64,000 nt of DNA from Clostridia bacterium (GTDB lineage Bacteria > Bacillota > Clostridia > Oscillospirales > Acutalibacteraceae): positions 1-64,000 of the forward strand of contig JAFZOL010000006.1 in NCBI GenBank assembly GCA_017550625.1. Reading direction: 5' to 3'. The notes beneath the pieces are model-generated. The model was given only the letters and a program-made list of their open reading frames with translations, had not been told where the DNA came from and did not search any database. Each line of letters opens with the position of its first letter. Position 1 is the stretch's first letter. Positions 43,426-51,502 of this stretch are shown here, piece by piece. Both the position numbers and the translations under genes were made by a program.

Positions 43426-44379
43426 TCATCCCCCGATCATGTCGTGCTCTTTGATGAACTTCACGGTATCGTCCACGGTCGTGAACGCGAGGCCCACGAC
43501 GGTGTCGGCGCCGCCGTAATAGATCGCGATGCGCCCGGTCCCGGCGTCGGTGAGGGCGGCGCAGGGGAACACGACGTTCGGCACGTCGCCCACGAACTCG
43601 TAGAGTTCACGCGGCGAGAGCAGATAGCAGTCCGCGCGGTGCAGGACCTTCCACGGCTCGTTTATATCGGTGATCATGGCGCCCATCGAATAGGTGAAGC
43701 CGTTGCACGACGTGATGACGCCGTGATAGAAGCACAGCCACCCTTCGTCGGTCTCGATGGGCGTGGGGCCCGCGCCGACCTTGGTCATCTCCCAGTTGTT
43801 GACGGGAGAGATCACGAAGCGGTGTTTGCCCCAGTAGGTGAGGTCGGGCGACTGGCTGAGGAAAATGTCGCCGTAGGGGGTGTGGCCCTTGTCGCACGGG
43901 CGGGTGAAGAGCATGTAGTTGCCGCCCACCTTGCGCGGGAAGAGCACGCCGTTGCGCGATACGGGCAGAACGGCGTTTTCGTAGCGGTCCCACGTTTCGA
44001 AGTCGTCGGTCGCCGCGATGCCGATCGAAGTGCCCTTGTCGGTGTGGCAGACCCACGAGAGGAAGTATCTGCCGTCGAGGAACGTCAGGCGCGGGTCGTA
44101 GCCGCGGAAGATCTTTTCGTCGTTGAGCTTCCAGTGGACGCCGTCGGCGCTCTCGCCGGTGACGAGATACTGCTCGCGCGTGATATCGTCGAGCCGGAAG
44201 ACGCCGCGGAACGTGCCCTTATAGGGCACGACGGCGGAGTTAAAAATGGAGTTGGCGTCCTTTACCGCCGTGCGGTCGATAATGGGGTTGCCGGAATACC
44301 GCCAGACGGGTTCGGTGCTGCCGGCGGGGCGGTCCTGCCACGGGATATTCGGGAGAGCGTTGCCGATGATGTGTGCCAT
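43426..44379 (-). CDS. Glycoside hydrolase/phosphorylase family 130
   Basis: 317 residues, five-bladed beta-propeller type. Typical elements: NPIIDR, IFNSAVVPYKGTFRGVFRLD, GYDPRLTFLDGRYFLSW, RNGVLFPRKVGGNYMLFTRP, GAGPTPIETDEGWLCFYHG and IAIYYGGADTVVGLAF. The catalytic acid would be the Asp of GYDPR. Family members phosphorolyse or hydrolyse beta-mannosides such as mannosyl-glucose or mannobiose. Cytosolic. Transcribed with the EEP gene from a promoter divergent from ppa. Confidence 0.92.
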   Translation of the reverse strand: MAHIIGNALPNIPWQDRPAGSTEPVWRYSGNPIIDRTAVKDANSIFNSAVVPYKGTFRGVFRLDDITREQYLVTGESADGVHWKLNDEKIFRGYDPRLTFLDGRYFLSWVCHTDKGTSIGIAATDDFETWDRYENAVLPVSRNGVLFPRKVGGNYMLFTRPCDKGHTPYGDIFLSQSPDLTYWGKHRFVISPVNNWEMTKVGAGPTPIETDEGWLCFYHGVITSCNGFTYSMGAMITDINEPWKVLHRADCYLLSPRELYEFVGDVPNVVFPCAALTDAGTGRIAIYYGGADTVVGLAFTTVDDTVKFIKEHDMIGG

Positions 44380-44412
44380 GATACGACCTCTTTTCGTTTG
44401 GTTTTCGCTTTC

Positions 44413-44441
44413 ATCTTAACATACGCCCGCGCGCATGTAAA
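44413..44441 (-). promoter_or_regulatory. Promoter of the GH130/EEP unit
   Basis: TTTACA (44436-44441), 17 bp, TAAGAT (44413-44418) on the minus strand. Confidence 0.72.
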
Positions 44442-44470
44442 GAAATTTCGGCCAAATTCGCAAAAAACTA

Positions 44471-44499
44471 TTGTAGGCGGAACAAAACTGTGGTAAGAT
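44471..44499 (+). promoter_or_regulatory. Promoter of ppa
   Basis: TTGTAG (44471-44476), 17 bp, TAAGAT (44494-44499), 30 bp before the ATG. Confidence 0.72.
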
Positions 44500-44528
44500 A
44501 AAGAGTATTCAAACGAGGAGGCAGCAGC

Positions 44529-45068
44529 ATGGTCAACAATATCTGGCATTCCATCGACCCCAACCGCGTCAAGCCCGAGGACTTCATCGCCGTGGTGGAG
44601 ATCCCGAAGGGCAGCAAAAACAAATACGAGCTCGACAAGGAGACGGGCCTCATCATTCTGGACCGCATCCTGTTCACCTCCACGCACTACCCCGCGAACT
44701 ACGGGTTTATACCGCTGACCTACGCCGACGACTTCGACCCGCTCGACGTGCTGGTGCTCTCATCTGAGGCCCTGCATCCCCTGACCCTCGTGCGGTGCTA
44801 CCCCATCGGCGTGATCCGCATGCTCGACAACGGCCGCGCCGACGAGAAGATCATCGCGGTGCCCTATTCGGACCCGATGTATAACTCCTACCGCTCCATC
44901 TTCGCCCTGCCGAAGCACACCTACGACGAGATGACGCATTTCTTCTCGGTGTATAAGACGCTCGAAAAGAAAGAGACCGTGGTGGACGAGGTCCAGGACC
45001 GCGACGCCGCCGTGGACGTGATCGCGAGGGCGATCGAGGGGTATAAGGCGAAGTTCCCGAAAGAATGA
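44529..45068 (+). CDS. ppa: Inorganic pyrophosphatase, family I
   Basis: 179 residues. Splits pyrophosphate to phosphate. EIPKGSKNKYELDKETG, YPANYGFIP, the metal-binding core DDFDPLDVLVL and the RMLDNGRADEKIIAVP segment are all intact, and HFFSVYKTLEK matches the C-terminal helix. GAGGAGG lies before the ATG. The gene stands alone between divergent and repeat-containing flanks. Soluble enzyme, normal length. Confidence 0.96.
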   Translation: MVNNIWHSIDPNRVKPEDFIAVVEIPKGSKNKYELDKETGLIILDRILFTSTHYPANYGFIPLTYADDFDPLDVLVLSSEALHPLTLVRCYPIGVIRMLDNGRADEKIIAVPYSDPMYNSYRSIFALPKHTYDEMTHFFSVYKTLEKKETVVDEVQDRDAAVDVIARAIEGYKAKFPKE

Positions 45069-45073
45069 AAAAG

Positions 45074-45285
45074 GCCGCGCACGGCGCGGCGGGTTCACGG
45101 GTGCACGAAAGAATGCAAAATGCAAAATGCAAAATACAAAATACAGAATCAAATGAAACGCGCCGGGGGCTTGATCGGGCCTCCGGCGGTTTTTTCTGGT
45201 TTCATCACGGCTGCGGCGCTGCAGTTTAATAACTCCCGTGCACCCGTGGACCATGCACCCGTGCACCCGCGCGGCTGCGCCGCGC
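45074..45285. repeat. Inverted-repeat intergenic element with octamers and heptamers
   Basis: Left end: hairpin GCCGCGC/GCGCGGC then GGGTTCAC and GGGTGCAC (45074-45107). Right end: the inverted equivalent with GTGCACCC at 45238-45245 and 45261-45268 and a GCGCGGC/GCCGCGC hairpin (45269-45285). Inside lies a heptamer run (AAATGCA, AAATGCA, AAATACA; about 45112-45148) and a terminator hairpin. No open reading frame is supported. The whole 349-bp gap between ppa and the MgtC gene is otherwise empty. Confidence 0.7.
45161..45195 (+). terminator. Terminator hairpin, probably of ppa
   Basis: Ten-bp stem CGCCGGGGGC/GCCTCCGGCG (one wobble), followed by TTTTTT, about 95 bp after the ppa stop. Confidence 0.75.
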
Positions 45286-45358
45286 TTAAGAACGCATGTC
45301 GGTGGGGTTCTTTATCGGGCGGGGGGGCGGACGTTTTTTACGGAAACGGCCTCTCCCC

Positions 45359-45387
45359 TTGCAAAAGCGGAAAAAATGTGATATGCT
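45359..45387 (+). promoter_or_regulatory. Promoter of the MgtC-family gene
   Basis: TTGCAA (45359-45364), 17 bp, TATGCT (45382-45387) with extended -10 TGTGATATGCT, the same word as at the lipoprotein promoter (22971-22999). Confidence 0.8.
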
Positions 45388-45417
45388 GAAAAAAAAACGA
45401 TATCCGGGAGTGACGTT

Positions 45418-46179
45418 ATGATGTTTGCCGCCGTGAGCCTGCCCGAGGGGCAGACGCTGCTGCAGTATCTGATCGGCCAGTTTTCGTGGCTGCAGATGGG
45501 CGATTTCTTTCTGCGTCTGGTGTTGGCGTGCGTGTGCGGCGCCGCCATCGGTTTTGAACGCAGCCGCCGCTTTAAAGGCGCGGGCATCCGCACGCATATC
45601 ATCGTGTGCTGCGGCGCGGCGCTGATGATCATCATCTCGAAATACGGCTTCGCGGACCTCACGGGACTCGCGGGCGAGACCTTCAACGGGACCCGCGGCG
45701 CGGACCCCGCCCGCATCGCGGCGCAGGTGGTGAGCGGCATCAGCTTTTTGGGCGCGGGCGTCATTTTCAAGAACAAGGGCGCGGTGAAGGGCCTGACCAC
45801 GGCCGCCGGCATCTGGGTGACCGCGGGCATCGGGCTTTCGATCGGCTCGGGCATGATCATTCTGGGCGTGTTCAGCACGGTGCTCATCTCCGCCCTGCAG
45901 GTCGTGATGCACAAATTCAAGATCGGCGCGGACTCGTTTAACGCCTATCAGATCCAGTTCGAGGTGCAGGACACCGCGGATTTCAGGGCGCTGTTTGACG
46001 AGCAGATGCAGAAATGGGAGGCCACCGCCACCGACAGCCGCCTCGACCACCGCGAGAACGGCATGACGGTTTACGAGCTGACCATCCGCACCACGCAGAC
46101 GCTGGACATGGCGAGCCTGATGAAGTTTTTCGACGGCGAGGTCAAGGCGAGAAGCGTTTCGCTCAATAACCTGCATTAA
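45418..46179 (+). CDS. MgtC/SapB family membrane protein
   Basis: 253 residues. Four or five N-terminal membrane helices carry the conserved GAAIGFERSRRFKGAGIRTHIIVCCGAALMIIISKYGF, followed by ARIAAQVVSGISFLGAGVIF and VKGLTTAAGIWVTAGIGLSIG. Residues 165-253 form a cytosolic ACT-like domain (YQIQFEVQDTADFRALFDEQM). MgtC proteins are tied to growth in low magnesium and, in pathogens, to ATP synthase control; the role in this bacterium is not known. Monocistronic, with strong terminator. Confidence 0.93.
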   Translation: MMFAAVSLPEGQTLLQYLIGQFSWLQMGDFFLRLVLACVCGAAIGFERSRRFKGAGIRTHIIVCCGAALMIIISKYGFADLTGLAGETFNGTRGADPARIAAQVVSGISFLGAGVIFKNKGAVKGLTTAAGIWVTAGIGLSIGSGMIILGVFSTVLISALQVVMHKFKIGADSFNAYQIQFEVQDTADFRALFDEQMQKWEATATDSRLDHRENGMTVYELTIRTTQTLDMASLMKFFDGEVKARSVSLNNLH

Positions 46180-46198
46180 AAGAAAACGAGATAAGAAC

Positions 46199-46233
46199 GG
46201 CCGGGCAGTCAATGGACTGCCCGGCCGGTTTTT
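46199..46233 (+). terminator. Terminator of the MgtC-family gene
   Basis: Twelve-bp stem GGCCGGGCAGTC/GACTGCCCGGCC, loop AATG, followed by GGTTTTTA. Confidence 0.92.
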
Positions 46234-46259
46234 ATGCGGGGATCAGATCACCCGATCGG

Positions 46260-48596
46260 TCAGATGAACCAGAAGCAGATGCGCTGAATGATGAACAGGA
46301 TGTCGTGGATGAGAGCCGTCCACCAGCCGGAGAGAGTGTCTTCGTCGTGGAACTCGCCGCAGTAGGGACAGGCCTCGCCCTCTTCGGAGGGCTCGTCGGG
46401 CTCGCCGGTGGCGGGGATCTCTTCGGTGTACGTTTCGACGATCTCACCGCAGCCGCCCGCGCAGAACACGCAGATCTCCTTTTCGCCGGGCACGGTGGCC
46501 GTGGGCTCGGTGAGGACGCGTTCGCCGGTCAGGGATGTCTCGTCGGCATAGTGCCGCGCCGTGACGCCGAGGATGAGATAGTGCTGCGTGCCGTTCAGTT
46601 TCTGCTCAATAACCTCGGCCCCGTCAACGGCGGGATCTTCGGTCGTAAAGAAGGCCCAGCGGTATGCCGCCTCCACACAGGTGTAGAGCGCGTAGGTCTC
46701 GCCGCCCGCGGCAACGCCCGGGTCGTCTTCGGTCCACTGCGTATACCTGAACGTGTACTTCTCCGGCTCGGCCGCGGTGAGCGCGGGCAGGGTCGTTTTG
46801 AGGTCCGCGCCGCATTTCAGCTCGCCCACGGCAAACGCGGGCGTGACGCGGGTGAACCAGTTCGCGTAGTAAACGGTATCCGTTTCGGGCACGCTTGAGA
46901 TCAAAAGCTGATTCATCGCCGCGGCAAACGCCTGCATGGTCGGATAATGATCGGGCGTGAGGGGCGCGAAGCCCGCCAGCAGATAGCCTTCGGCATCAGC
47001 CGCGAGCACAGCGTCCTTCAGGATGGGCGTCATGCTGCTGCCGATCTCGGCGTCGCACTCGTAGTTGGCGCACTTGCCGTCCATATCAAAGGTGAGGTGC
47101 ACGGTCTGCGGCTCGGCAACGACACTTGCGGTATCGGTGTAGGTGACGCCGTCGTAGATAACCGAGGCGGTATAGGTGCCCTCGGCCGTGCCTTCGGCCA
47201 CGTCGGCGGCGAAGACGTGGGTCCGGCCGCAGTTCTGACAGGTGAGGGTGCACACGGCGGAAGCGAGGTCCTCGGCCCATTCCCACGTATCCTTGAAATC
47301 GTGCGCGTCATACAGCTCGGTGTAGACGGCCACGTCGTCGAGATTGATGCGGAACATATCATAAACGTCGTAATGCCGGAAGACGAGGCGCGTGGTCATG
47401 CCGGCGTAATCCGAGAGATCGTAGCTGAACGATCGGTAATCGGCGGCGGAGGTCAATTCGCCGGAGATCGGGATCAGCGAATCCTCACCCTCGAGATAGA
47501 CCGCGAAGTTCTCTTCGGCAAAGCTGGGGTCCTGCCCGACCGCCCAGAACGTGAGCGTGGCGCCCTCGGAGACCGTGAACAGGGGGGACGACGCGTAGTT
47601 ATCGGGATACAGGATGCCGCCGGCGTAGGAGGCGGAGGTCAGGTGACCGTAGCCGGAATGAGATTTCAGACTCGGATTGGAGAGCCAGTACCAGTTGTAG
47701 CCGTCGCCGTCCGCATCCGTAAAGGTCCAGCCCTTTTCTTCGGGGTCGGTTTCAAAGTTCTCATAAAAATCGAAGTCACCGCAGGGGCTGGCGTTCAGGC
47801 GCGCGAGATCGAAATAGCCGCAGTTCTGGCAGACGAAGCGGTCGTTGCCCTCGTCGCCGAACGTGTGGTCCGTCCGCTCGGGCGTTTCGCCCATCGTACC
47901 GACCGATACGTCGTCAATGACCAGCGCGAACATATCGGTGACGTCGTAATGGCGGAAGCCGATATGCACGGACTTGCCCGCCCATTCGCTCAGGTCGATC
48001 ACGATGTTCTCGAAATCGCCGGTCGCGACCAGCACGTCGGAAACCGGCACAAGGTCGGCAAGCGCGCCGCCCTCGCCGACGTACACCTGATAGTGCTCAT
48101 CGGCCCAGCTCGCGTCCTGCCCGCAGACCAAGAACGACAGGCTGCCGCCCGCGGGGATCTCGACGGCGGGCGAAACAGCCCAGTTATCGGGGTCCAGCGG
48201 GGAGGAGGAGTCGGAATCGTAGGAATAGGAATAGATGGAACCTACGCCGGAATTGGTTTGCATGGTTGGCGTGGTGCCGTAATACCAGCCCCAGTTGTGG
48301 CCGTCGCCATCGAGATCGGTGAAGGACCAGCCGTTTTCGATGGGATCCGTTTCAAAATCCCAACTGACGGTGGCCGACACCTCGGGGGGCACGACCGGAC
48401 AGCAGAACGCGTCGTGCAGGGCTTCGTCCACCGCGCCGCATTTGACGCAGGTGTAGCGGTTTTCGCCCGTGGTGCCGTAGAGATGTTCGCAGGGGGGGTC
48501 TTCGGCGATCGCCGGGAACGCGAGCGCGAAGACGGACGTGAATACCATCAGCAAAGTCAGAAGGACGCCGACGGTTTTGCGTGCGGTTCGTTTCAT
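46260..48596 (-). CDS. Secreted protein with two choice-of-anchor J domains and CxxC tail
   Basis: 778 residues from ATG 48594-48596 behind GGAGG; a longer frame runs into repeat DNA and is rejected. Signal peptide (TVGVLLTLLMVFTSVFALAFPAIA), then a CEHLYG...YTCVKCG unit. Two homologous anchor-J type beta-sandwiches follow at about 75-235 and 275-430 (WDFETDPIENGWSFTDLDGDG; ENFETDPEEKGWTFTDADGDG), each opening with an acidic, possibly calcium-binding segment. Next comes an Ig-like part (TLTCQNCGRTHVF). The end is CPYCGEFHDEDTLSG followed by WWTALIHDILFIIQRICFWF. Probably a surface adhesin or glycan-binding protein. Confidence 0.85.
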   Translation of the reverse strand: MKRTARKTVGVLLTLLMVFTSVFALAFPAIAEDPPCEHLYGTTGENRYTCVKCGAVDEALHDAFCCPVVPPEVSATVSWDFETDPIENGWSFTDLDGDGHNWGWYYGTTPTMQTNSGVGSIYSYSYDSDSSSPLDPDNWAVSPAVEIPAGGSLSFLVCGQDASWADEHYQVYVGEGGALADLVPVSDVLVATGDFENIVIDLSEWAGKSVHIGFRHYDVTDMFALVIDDVSVGTMGETPERTDHTFGDEGNDRFVCQNCGYFDLARLNASPCGDFDFYENFETDPEEKGWTFTDADGDGYNWYWLSNPSLKSHSGYGHLTSASYAGGILYPDNYASSPLFTVSEGATLTFWAVGQDPSFAEENFAVYLEGEDSLIPISGELTSAADYRSFSYDLSDYAGMTTRLVFRHYDVYDMFRINLDDVAVYTELYDAHDFKDTWEWAEDLASAVCTLTCQNCGRTHVFAADVAEGTAEGTYTASVIYDGVTYTDTASVVAEPQTVHLTFDMDGKCANYECDAEIGSSMTPILKDAVLAADAEGYLLAGFAPLTPDHYPTMQAFAAAMNQLLISSVPETDTVYYANWFTRVTPAFAVGELKCGADLKTTLPALTAAEPEKYTFRYTQWTEDDPGVAAGGETYALYTCVEAAYRWAFFTTEDPAVDGAEVIEQKLNGTQHYLILGVTARHYADETSLTGERVLTEPTATVPGEKEICVFCAGGCGEIVETYTEEIPATGEPDEPSEEGEACPYCGEFHDEDTLSGWWTALIHDILFIIQRICFWFI

Positions 48597-48638
48597 AATG
48601 GTACCTCCAATGGTCGGAAATGGGGACTTGCCGGTTTT

Positions 48639-48667
48639 ACTATAACAAATATTAATCGATATTGCAA
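48639..48667 (-). promoter_or_regulatory. Promoter of the anchor-J protein gene
   Basis: TTGCAA (48662-48667), 17 bp, TATAGT (48639-48644) on the minus strand. Confidence 0.75.
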
Positions 48668-48759
48668 GACCGATTCGGAGATATTCGGACGGTTTTTTGG
48701 GGAAATGTAAAAAAAAGGGCAAAGGGCGCACAGGGCCGGGGGCGCATAGGGCTCGATAT

Positions 48760-48880
48760 GATGTGGGATGTGAGATGTTGTATGTGAGATGAAGGAGCCT
48801 GCGGCTCGCATTTTTAAAATGGGGTACGGGGCGCAGCTCCGTCCGACATTTCACATCCCACATTTCACATCTCACATTCA
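48760..48880. repeat. Inverted pair of heptamer arrays
   Basis: Five heptamers of the form GATGTGA (GATGTGG, GATGTGA, GATGTTG, TATGTGA, GATGAAG; 48760-48794) face about five of the form CATTTCA/CATCTCA (48847-48880) across a 50-bp GC-rich centre. The two halves are near inverted copies. Together with the promoter above and the terminator below, this accounts for the 312-bp gap between the two genes. Confidence 0.75.
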
Positions 48881-48881
48881 A

Positions 48882-48909
48882 AAAAAACGGACCTGAGGGT
48901 CCGTTTTTT
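48882..48909. terminator. Terminator of the DUF4173/DUF2975 unit
   Basis: Twelve-bp inverted repeat AAAAAACGGACC/GGTCCGTTTTTT with loop TGAG, T-rich on both sides; it abuts the stop of the DUF4173 gene. Confidence 0.9.
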
Positions 48910-50777
48910 CATTTAGCATCGGGGAAGGCTTCCCAGTACGTTTCGTAGAGAAACGGGTCGCGTTCGAGGGCGGCGTAGACGTCCATCACGTCGCCGCGGG
49001 TATCGTCGCTCATCAGGTCCTCGAGGGCGGCGTAGGCCTCGGCCCCACAGAAGCTCCACTGCGAGAACTTGCCGCGCGTGCGCTCGGCAACGTAGGGCGA
49101 ACCGTCGTCGGCGTCGCAGCCGATCGCGTAATAGCGGTCGAGCTCGTGCGCAAGCACGGCGTAGGCCTTGACGGCGGTCGCGTCGTCGGCGGTCTTCGCG
49201 GCCCGGCACAGGGCGACCACGCCCTCGTCGCCGAGCTCGCCGAGATAGCGGACGTCGAGCACGGCGAGCGCGCCGGTCTCGTAGGCCTTGAGGTTATACT
49301 GCGCCACCACGCGGTTGACGTTGCCGACGCCGAGAACGAGAAGGCACGCGAGCGCCGACACGATCAGCACGCGCAGGACGTTGACTTTCGGCAGGAAGAG
49401 GCGCAGAATCAGCGCGACGAACACCACGGCGAGAAACGCCATGAACGCCGACGTGGACAGGCGCAGGACCGTGAGGCCGTAGCCCTTGATATACAGCGCC
49501 ATTTTCGCGAGGGCGGTGCCCGTGATCACGAGCGTGAACACGCCGATGAACGTTCCGACACCCTTGAGCGCGCCGGGCAGCGAGCCGGACTCTTTTTTGC
49601 GGGCGATGAGCACGAAGGTGTAGAGCAGGACGAAGTTGATCGCCGCGATGCCGCACAGCTCGAAGAAGCCGCGGCGCGCGTATTCCGACAGGGTGAAGCC
49701 CGCGGGCTTTTCGCCGAAGAAATATTTATACTGCGCGATGAGATACAATAGGTACACCGCCGAGAGGACGGCGAGGACGCTGGTGAGCAGGACGGCGTCG
49801 GCCCCCTTGCGGGTGCGGGCCTTCACGGGGCGGTCCTCACGGTATTTCGACGAGAACGCGAAGCCGAGAAGCAGCGGGACGAGCAGGAGCCCCAGAAGGA
49901 GCTGCACCATGCGCAGCGCGAGGTTCGAGAAGAGGCTGCGCACGAGGCCCTCGAATGCGAAGTCGGCGCGCATCAGAAGCGGGACGACGATCACGAGGAG
50001 CGGGAGCGAAATGAGAAAACCGAGAAAGACCTTCGACAGGGCGCTGATCTTGCCGTTGCCGGACGACACGAGGCTGCGAAGCGAGCGGATGCTGTTCGAC
50101 GCCGAGGCGCCGACGCCCTCGTGCAGGGTGCCGAGCACGCCGAGGTCGCCCGCGACGCGTTTGGAGCCCGACAGCGACGAGAGATAGAGCATGCCGCCGA
50201 CGCCCATGGCGAGGACGCTCATGACCCGCACCTCGACGTTGGAGGTGAGCACGAACGACGCGGACATGGCGAAGGACAAGAGCCCGGTGAGCATCGAGAA
50301 GAGCGTGGCTCTTTTGTGCTCGGCGCGGAAATAGATGGCGTAGACGAGGAACGTGAGGGCGTAGCTGAGCGCATAGCCGAGGCGGAAGCCGCCCCAGAAG
50401 CTCGCCGCCACGCCGAACACCGCCAGCACCACGACCGCCCCCGCCATCACGACGTCGGGGCGCGTGAGCGGGAAAGGCTCTTTTTTCGGCTTCTGTTTCG
50501 TCTGCTTCGGCGGCGGGTACGCCCTTGTCCCGGCGGGCACGTAGCCCCACTGCGGCGGGCGGTTTTGCGGGTAAGGGGGCTGCGCGGGATTCGCCGTCGG
50601 CTGCGGCGGGACTTGAGCCCCGGGTTGCTGCGGCTGCGGCGGGACGGGCGTCCCGCCGGGTGCGTTTTGGATGGGTGTGTTCCGGATAGGTAAGTTTTGC
50701 TGTGCGGGCGCGGCGGCCGCGACGGGCTCGCTGCCCGCGGGCGGCGCGTTCACGCCGGTGTTGAAGGCGTCAAACAT
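48909..50777 (-). CDS. DUF4173 multi-pass membrane protein with Pro/Gln-rich N-terminus
   Basis: 622 residues. Residues 1-100 are disordered and rich in P, Q and A (PPQPQQPGAQVPPQPT), ending in a basic patch (KQTKQKPKKE). About 12-13 membrane helices follow. The family mark is YFFGEKPAGFTLSEYARRGFFELCGIAAINF. The last 120 residues are soluble (YLGELGDEGVVALCRAAKTADDATAVKAYAVLAHELDRYY). The function of DUF4173 proteins is unknown. The start overlaps the upstream XRE regulator gene by 8 bases, tying it to the regulator/DUF2975 pair. Confidence 0.85.
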   Translation of the reverse strand: MFDAFNTGVNAPPAGSEPVAAAAPAQQNLPIRNTPIQNAPGGTPVPPQPQQPGAQVPPQPTANPAQPPYPQNRPPQWGYVPAGTRAYPPPKQTKQKPKKEPFPLTRPDVVMAGAVVVLAVFGVAASFWGGFRLGYALSYALTFLVYAIYFRAEHKRATLFSMLTGLLSFAMSASFVLTSNVEVRVMSVLAMGVGGMLYLSSLSGSKRVAGDLGVLGTLHEGVGASASNSIRSLRSLVSSGNGKISALSKVFLGFLISLPLLVIVVPLLMRADFAFEGLVRSLFSNLALRMVQLLLGLLLVPLLLGFAFSSKYREDRPVKARTRKGADAVLLTSVLAVLSAVYLLYLIAQYKYFFGEKPAGFTLSEYARRGFFELCGIAAINFVLLYTFVLIARKKESGSLPGALKGVGTFIGVFTLVITGTALAKMALYIKGYGLTVLRLSTSAFMAFLAVVFVALILRLFLPKVNVLRVLIVSALACLLVLGVGNVNRVVAQYNLKAYETGALAVLDVRYLGELGDEGVVALCRAAKTADDATAVKAYAVLAHELDRYYAIGCDADDGSPYVAERTRGKFSQWSFCGAEAYAALEDLMSDDTRGDVMDVYAALERDPFLYETYWEAFPDAK

Positions 50778-50991
50778 CGTCTTCGTCCTCCCCTTCTATG
50801 TATTCGAGTATGTCGCCGGGCTGGCACCTGAGCTCGCGGCAGATCGCCGAGAGCGTGGAGAACCGCACGGCGCGCGCCTTGCCGGTCTTGAGGATCGACA
50901 GGTTTGCCTGCGTGATGCCGATGCGCTTCGCCAGTTCCCCCGCAGGCATTTTGCGCTTGGCGAGCATCACGTCGAGATTGATCACGATCAT
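50770..50991 (-). CDS. XRE-family helix-turn-helix regulator, YozG-like
   Basis: 73 residues from ATG 50989-50991 behind AAGGGAGGG. Nearly the whole chain is a Cro/CI DNA-binding domain: VINLDVMLAKRKMPAGELAKRIGITQANLSILKTGKARAVRFSTLSAICRELRCQPGDILEY, then an acidic tail. Such small regulators are regularly paired with DUF2975 membrane proteins, as here; the pair is thought to control its own operon. It lies between the DUF2975 and DUF4173 genes. Confidence 0.92.
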   Translation of the reverse strand: MIVINLDVMLAKRKMPAGELAKRIGITQANLSILKTGKARAVRFSTLSAICRELRCQPGDILEYIEGEDEDDV

Positions 50992-51005
50992 GGCGGCGCC
51001 CTCCC

Positions 51006-51479
51006 TTAAATCGTCAGGTCGTTCTCTTCGCGCAGGGTCACGGCAGCGTCCATCACGCTTTGGACGACCCGCACGAGGATGCCGACCACGCCCATGGCGA
51101 GCGTGATGATGAACAGCGGCACGTATTTCACGCCGAAGAAGCCCGTGACCAGCAGCACCGCGAGGCAGCACCACGAAATGACGCTGAGAAAGCGCACGTT
51201 TTTGCGCGTGAAGACCCGGGCGTGCAGCAGCTCCCACATGAGCGAGATGAGGCAGTAGAGCGCCGCCCCGGCGAAGGGCGCGCACAGGTAAAACGCCCAC
51301 GTGACCGTTCTGACGTTCGCGAGCGTGATCGCGTCCGTGAAGCTGAGGCCGTGGTAGTCGATGTAGAACCAATGGAAGAACCGCGGGAACGTGCACACGA
51401 GGACGACGAGCACGACGGCGAAGAAAACGCAGATCCCGAAGCAAAGCCATACGCTTGCTTTGTGTTTCAATGTGACCAC
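51006..51479 (-). CDS. DUF2975 membrane protein
   Basis: 157 residues with four membrane helices (VWLCFGICVFFAVVLVVLVCTF; TWAFYLCAPFAGAALYCLISLMWELL; FLSVISWCCLAVLLVTGFFG; PLFIITLAMGVVGILVRVVQSVMDAA). The segment LHARVFTRKNVRFLSVISW is typical of the family. The start is uncertain: GTG 51477-51479 lies only two bases from AGGAA, while TTG 51468-51470 has better spacing and gives MKHKASVWL. It is the first gene of the unit DUF2975-XRE-DUF4173, whose neighbours suggest a membrane protein sensed or controlled by the XRE partner. Confidence 0.88.
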   Translation of the reverse strand: MVTLKHKASVWLCFGICVFFAVVLVVLVCTFPRFFHWFYIDYHGLSFTDAITLANVRTVTWAFYLCAPFAGAALYCLISLMWELLHARVFTRKNVRFLSVISWCCLAVLLVTGFFGVKYVPLFIITLAMGVVGILVRVVQSVMDAAVTLREENDLTI

Positions 51480-51502
51480 TTCCTAATATCGATTGTGGGA
51501 CC

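Noticed and set aside
45074..45285. Insertion sequence
   Set aside because: The element has inverted ends but no transposase frame and no visible target duplication; it is kept as a repeat.
48597..48881. 95-residue N-terminal extension of the anchor-J protein
   Set aside because: The extension is a translation of heptamer repeat DNA and of the promoter; a signal peptide and GGAGG mark the start at 48596.
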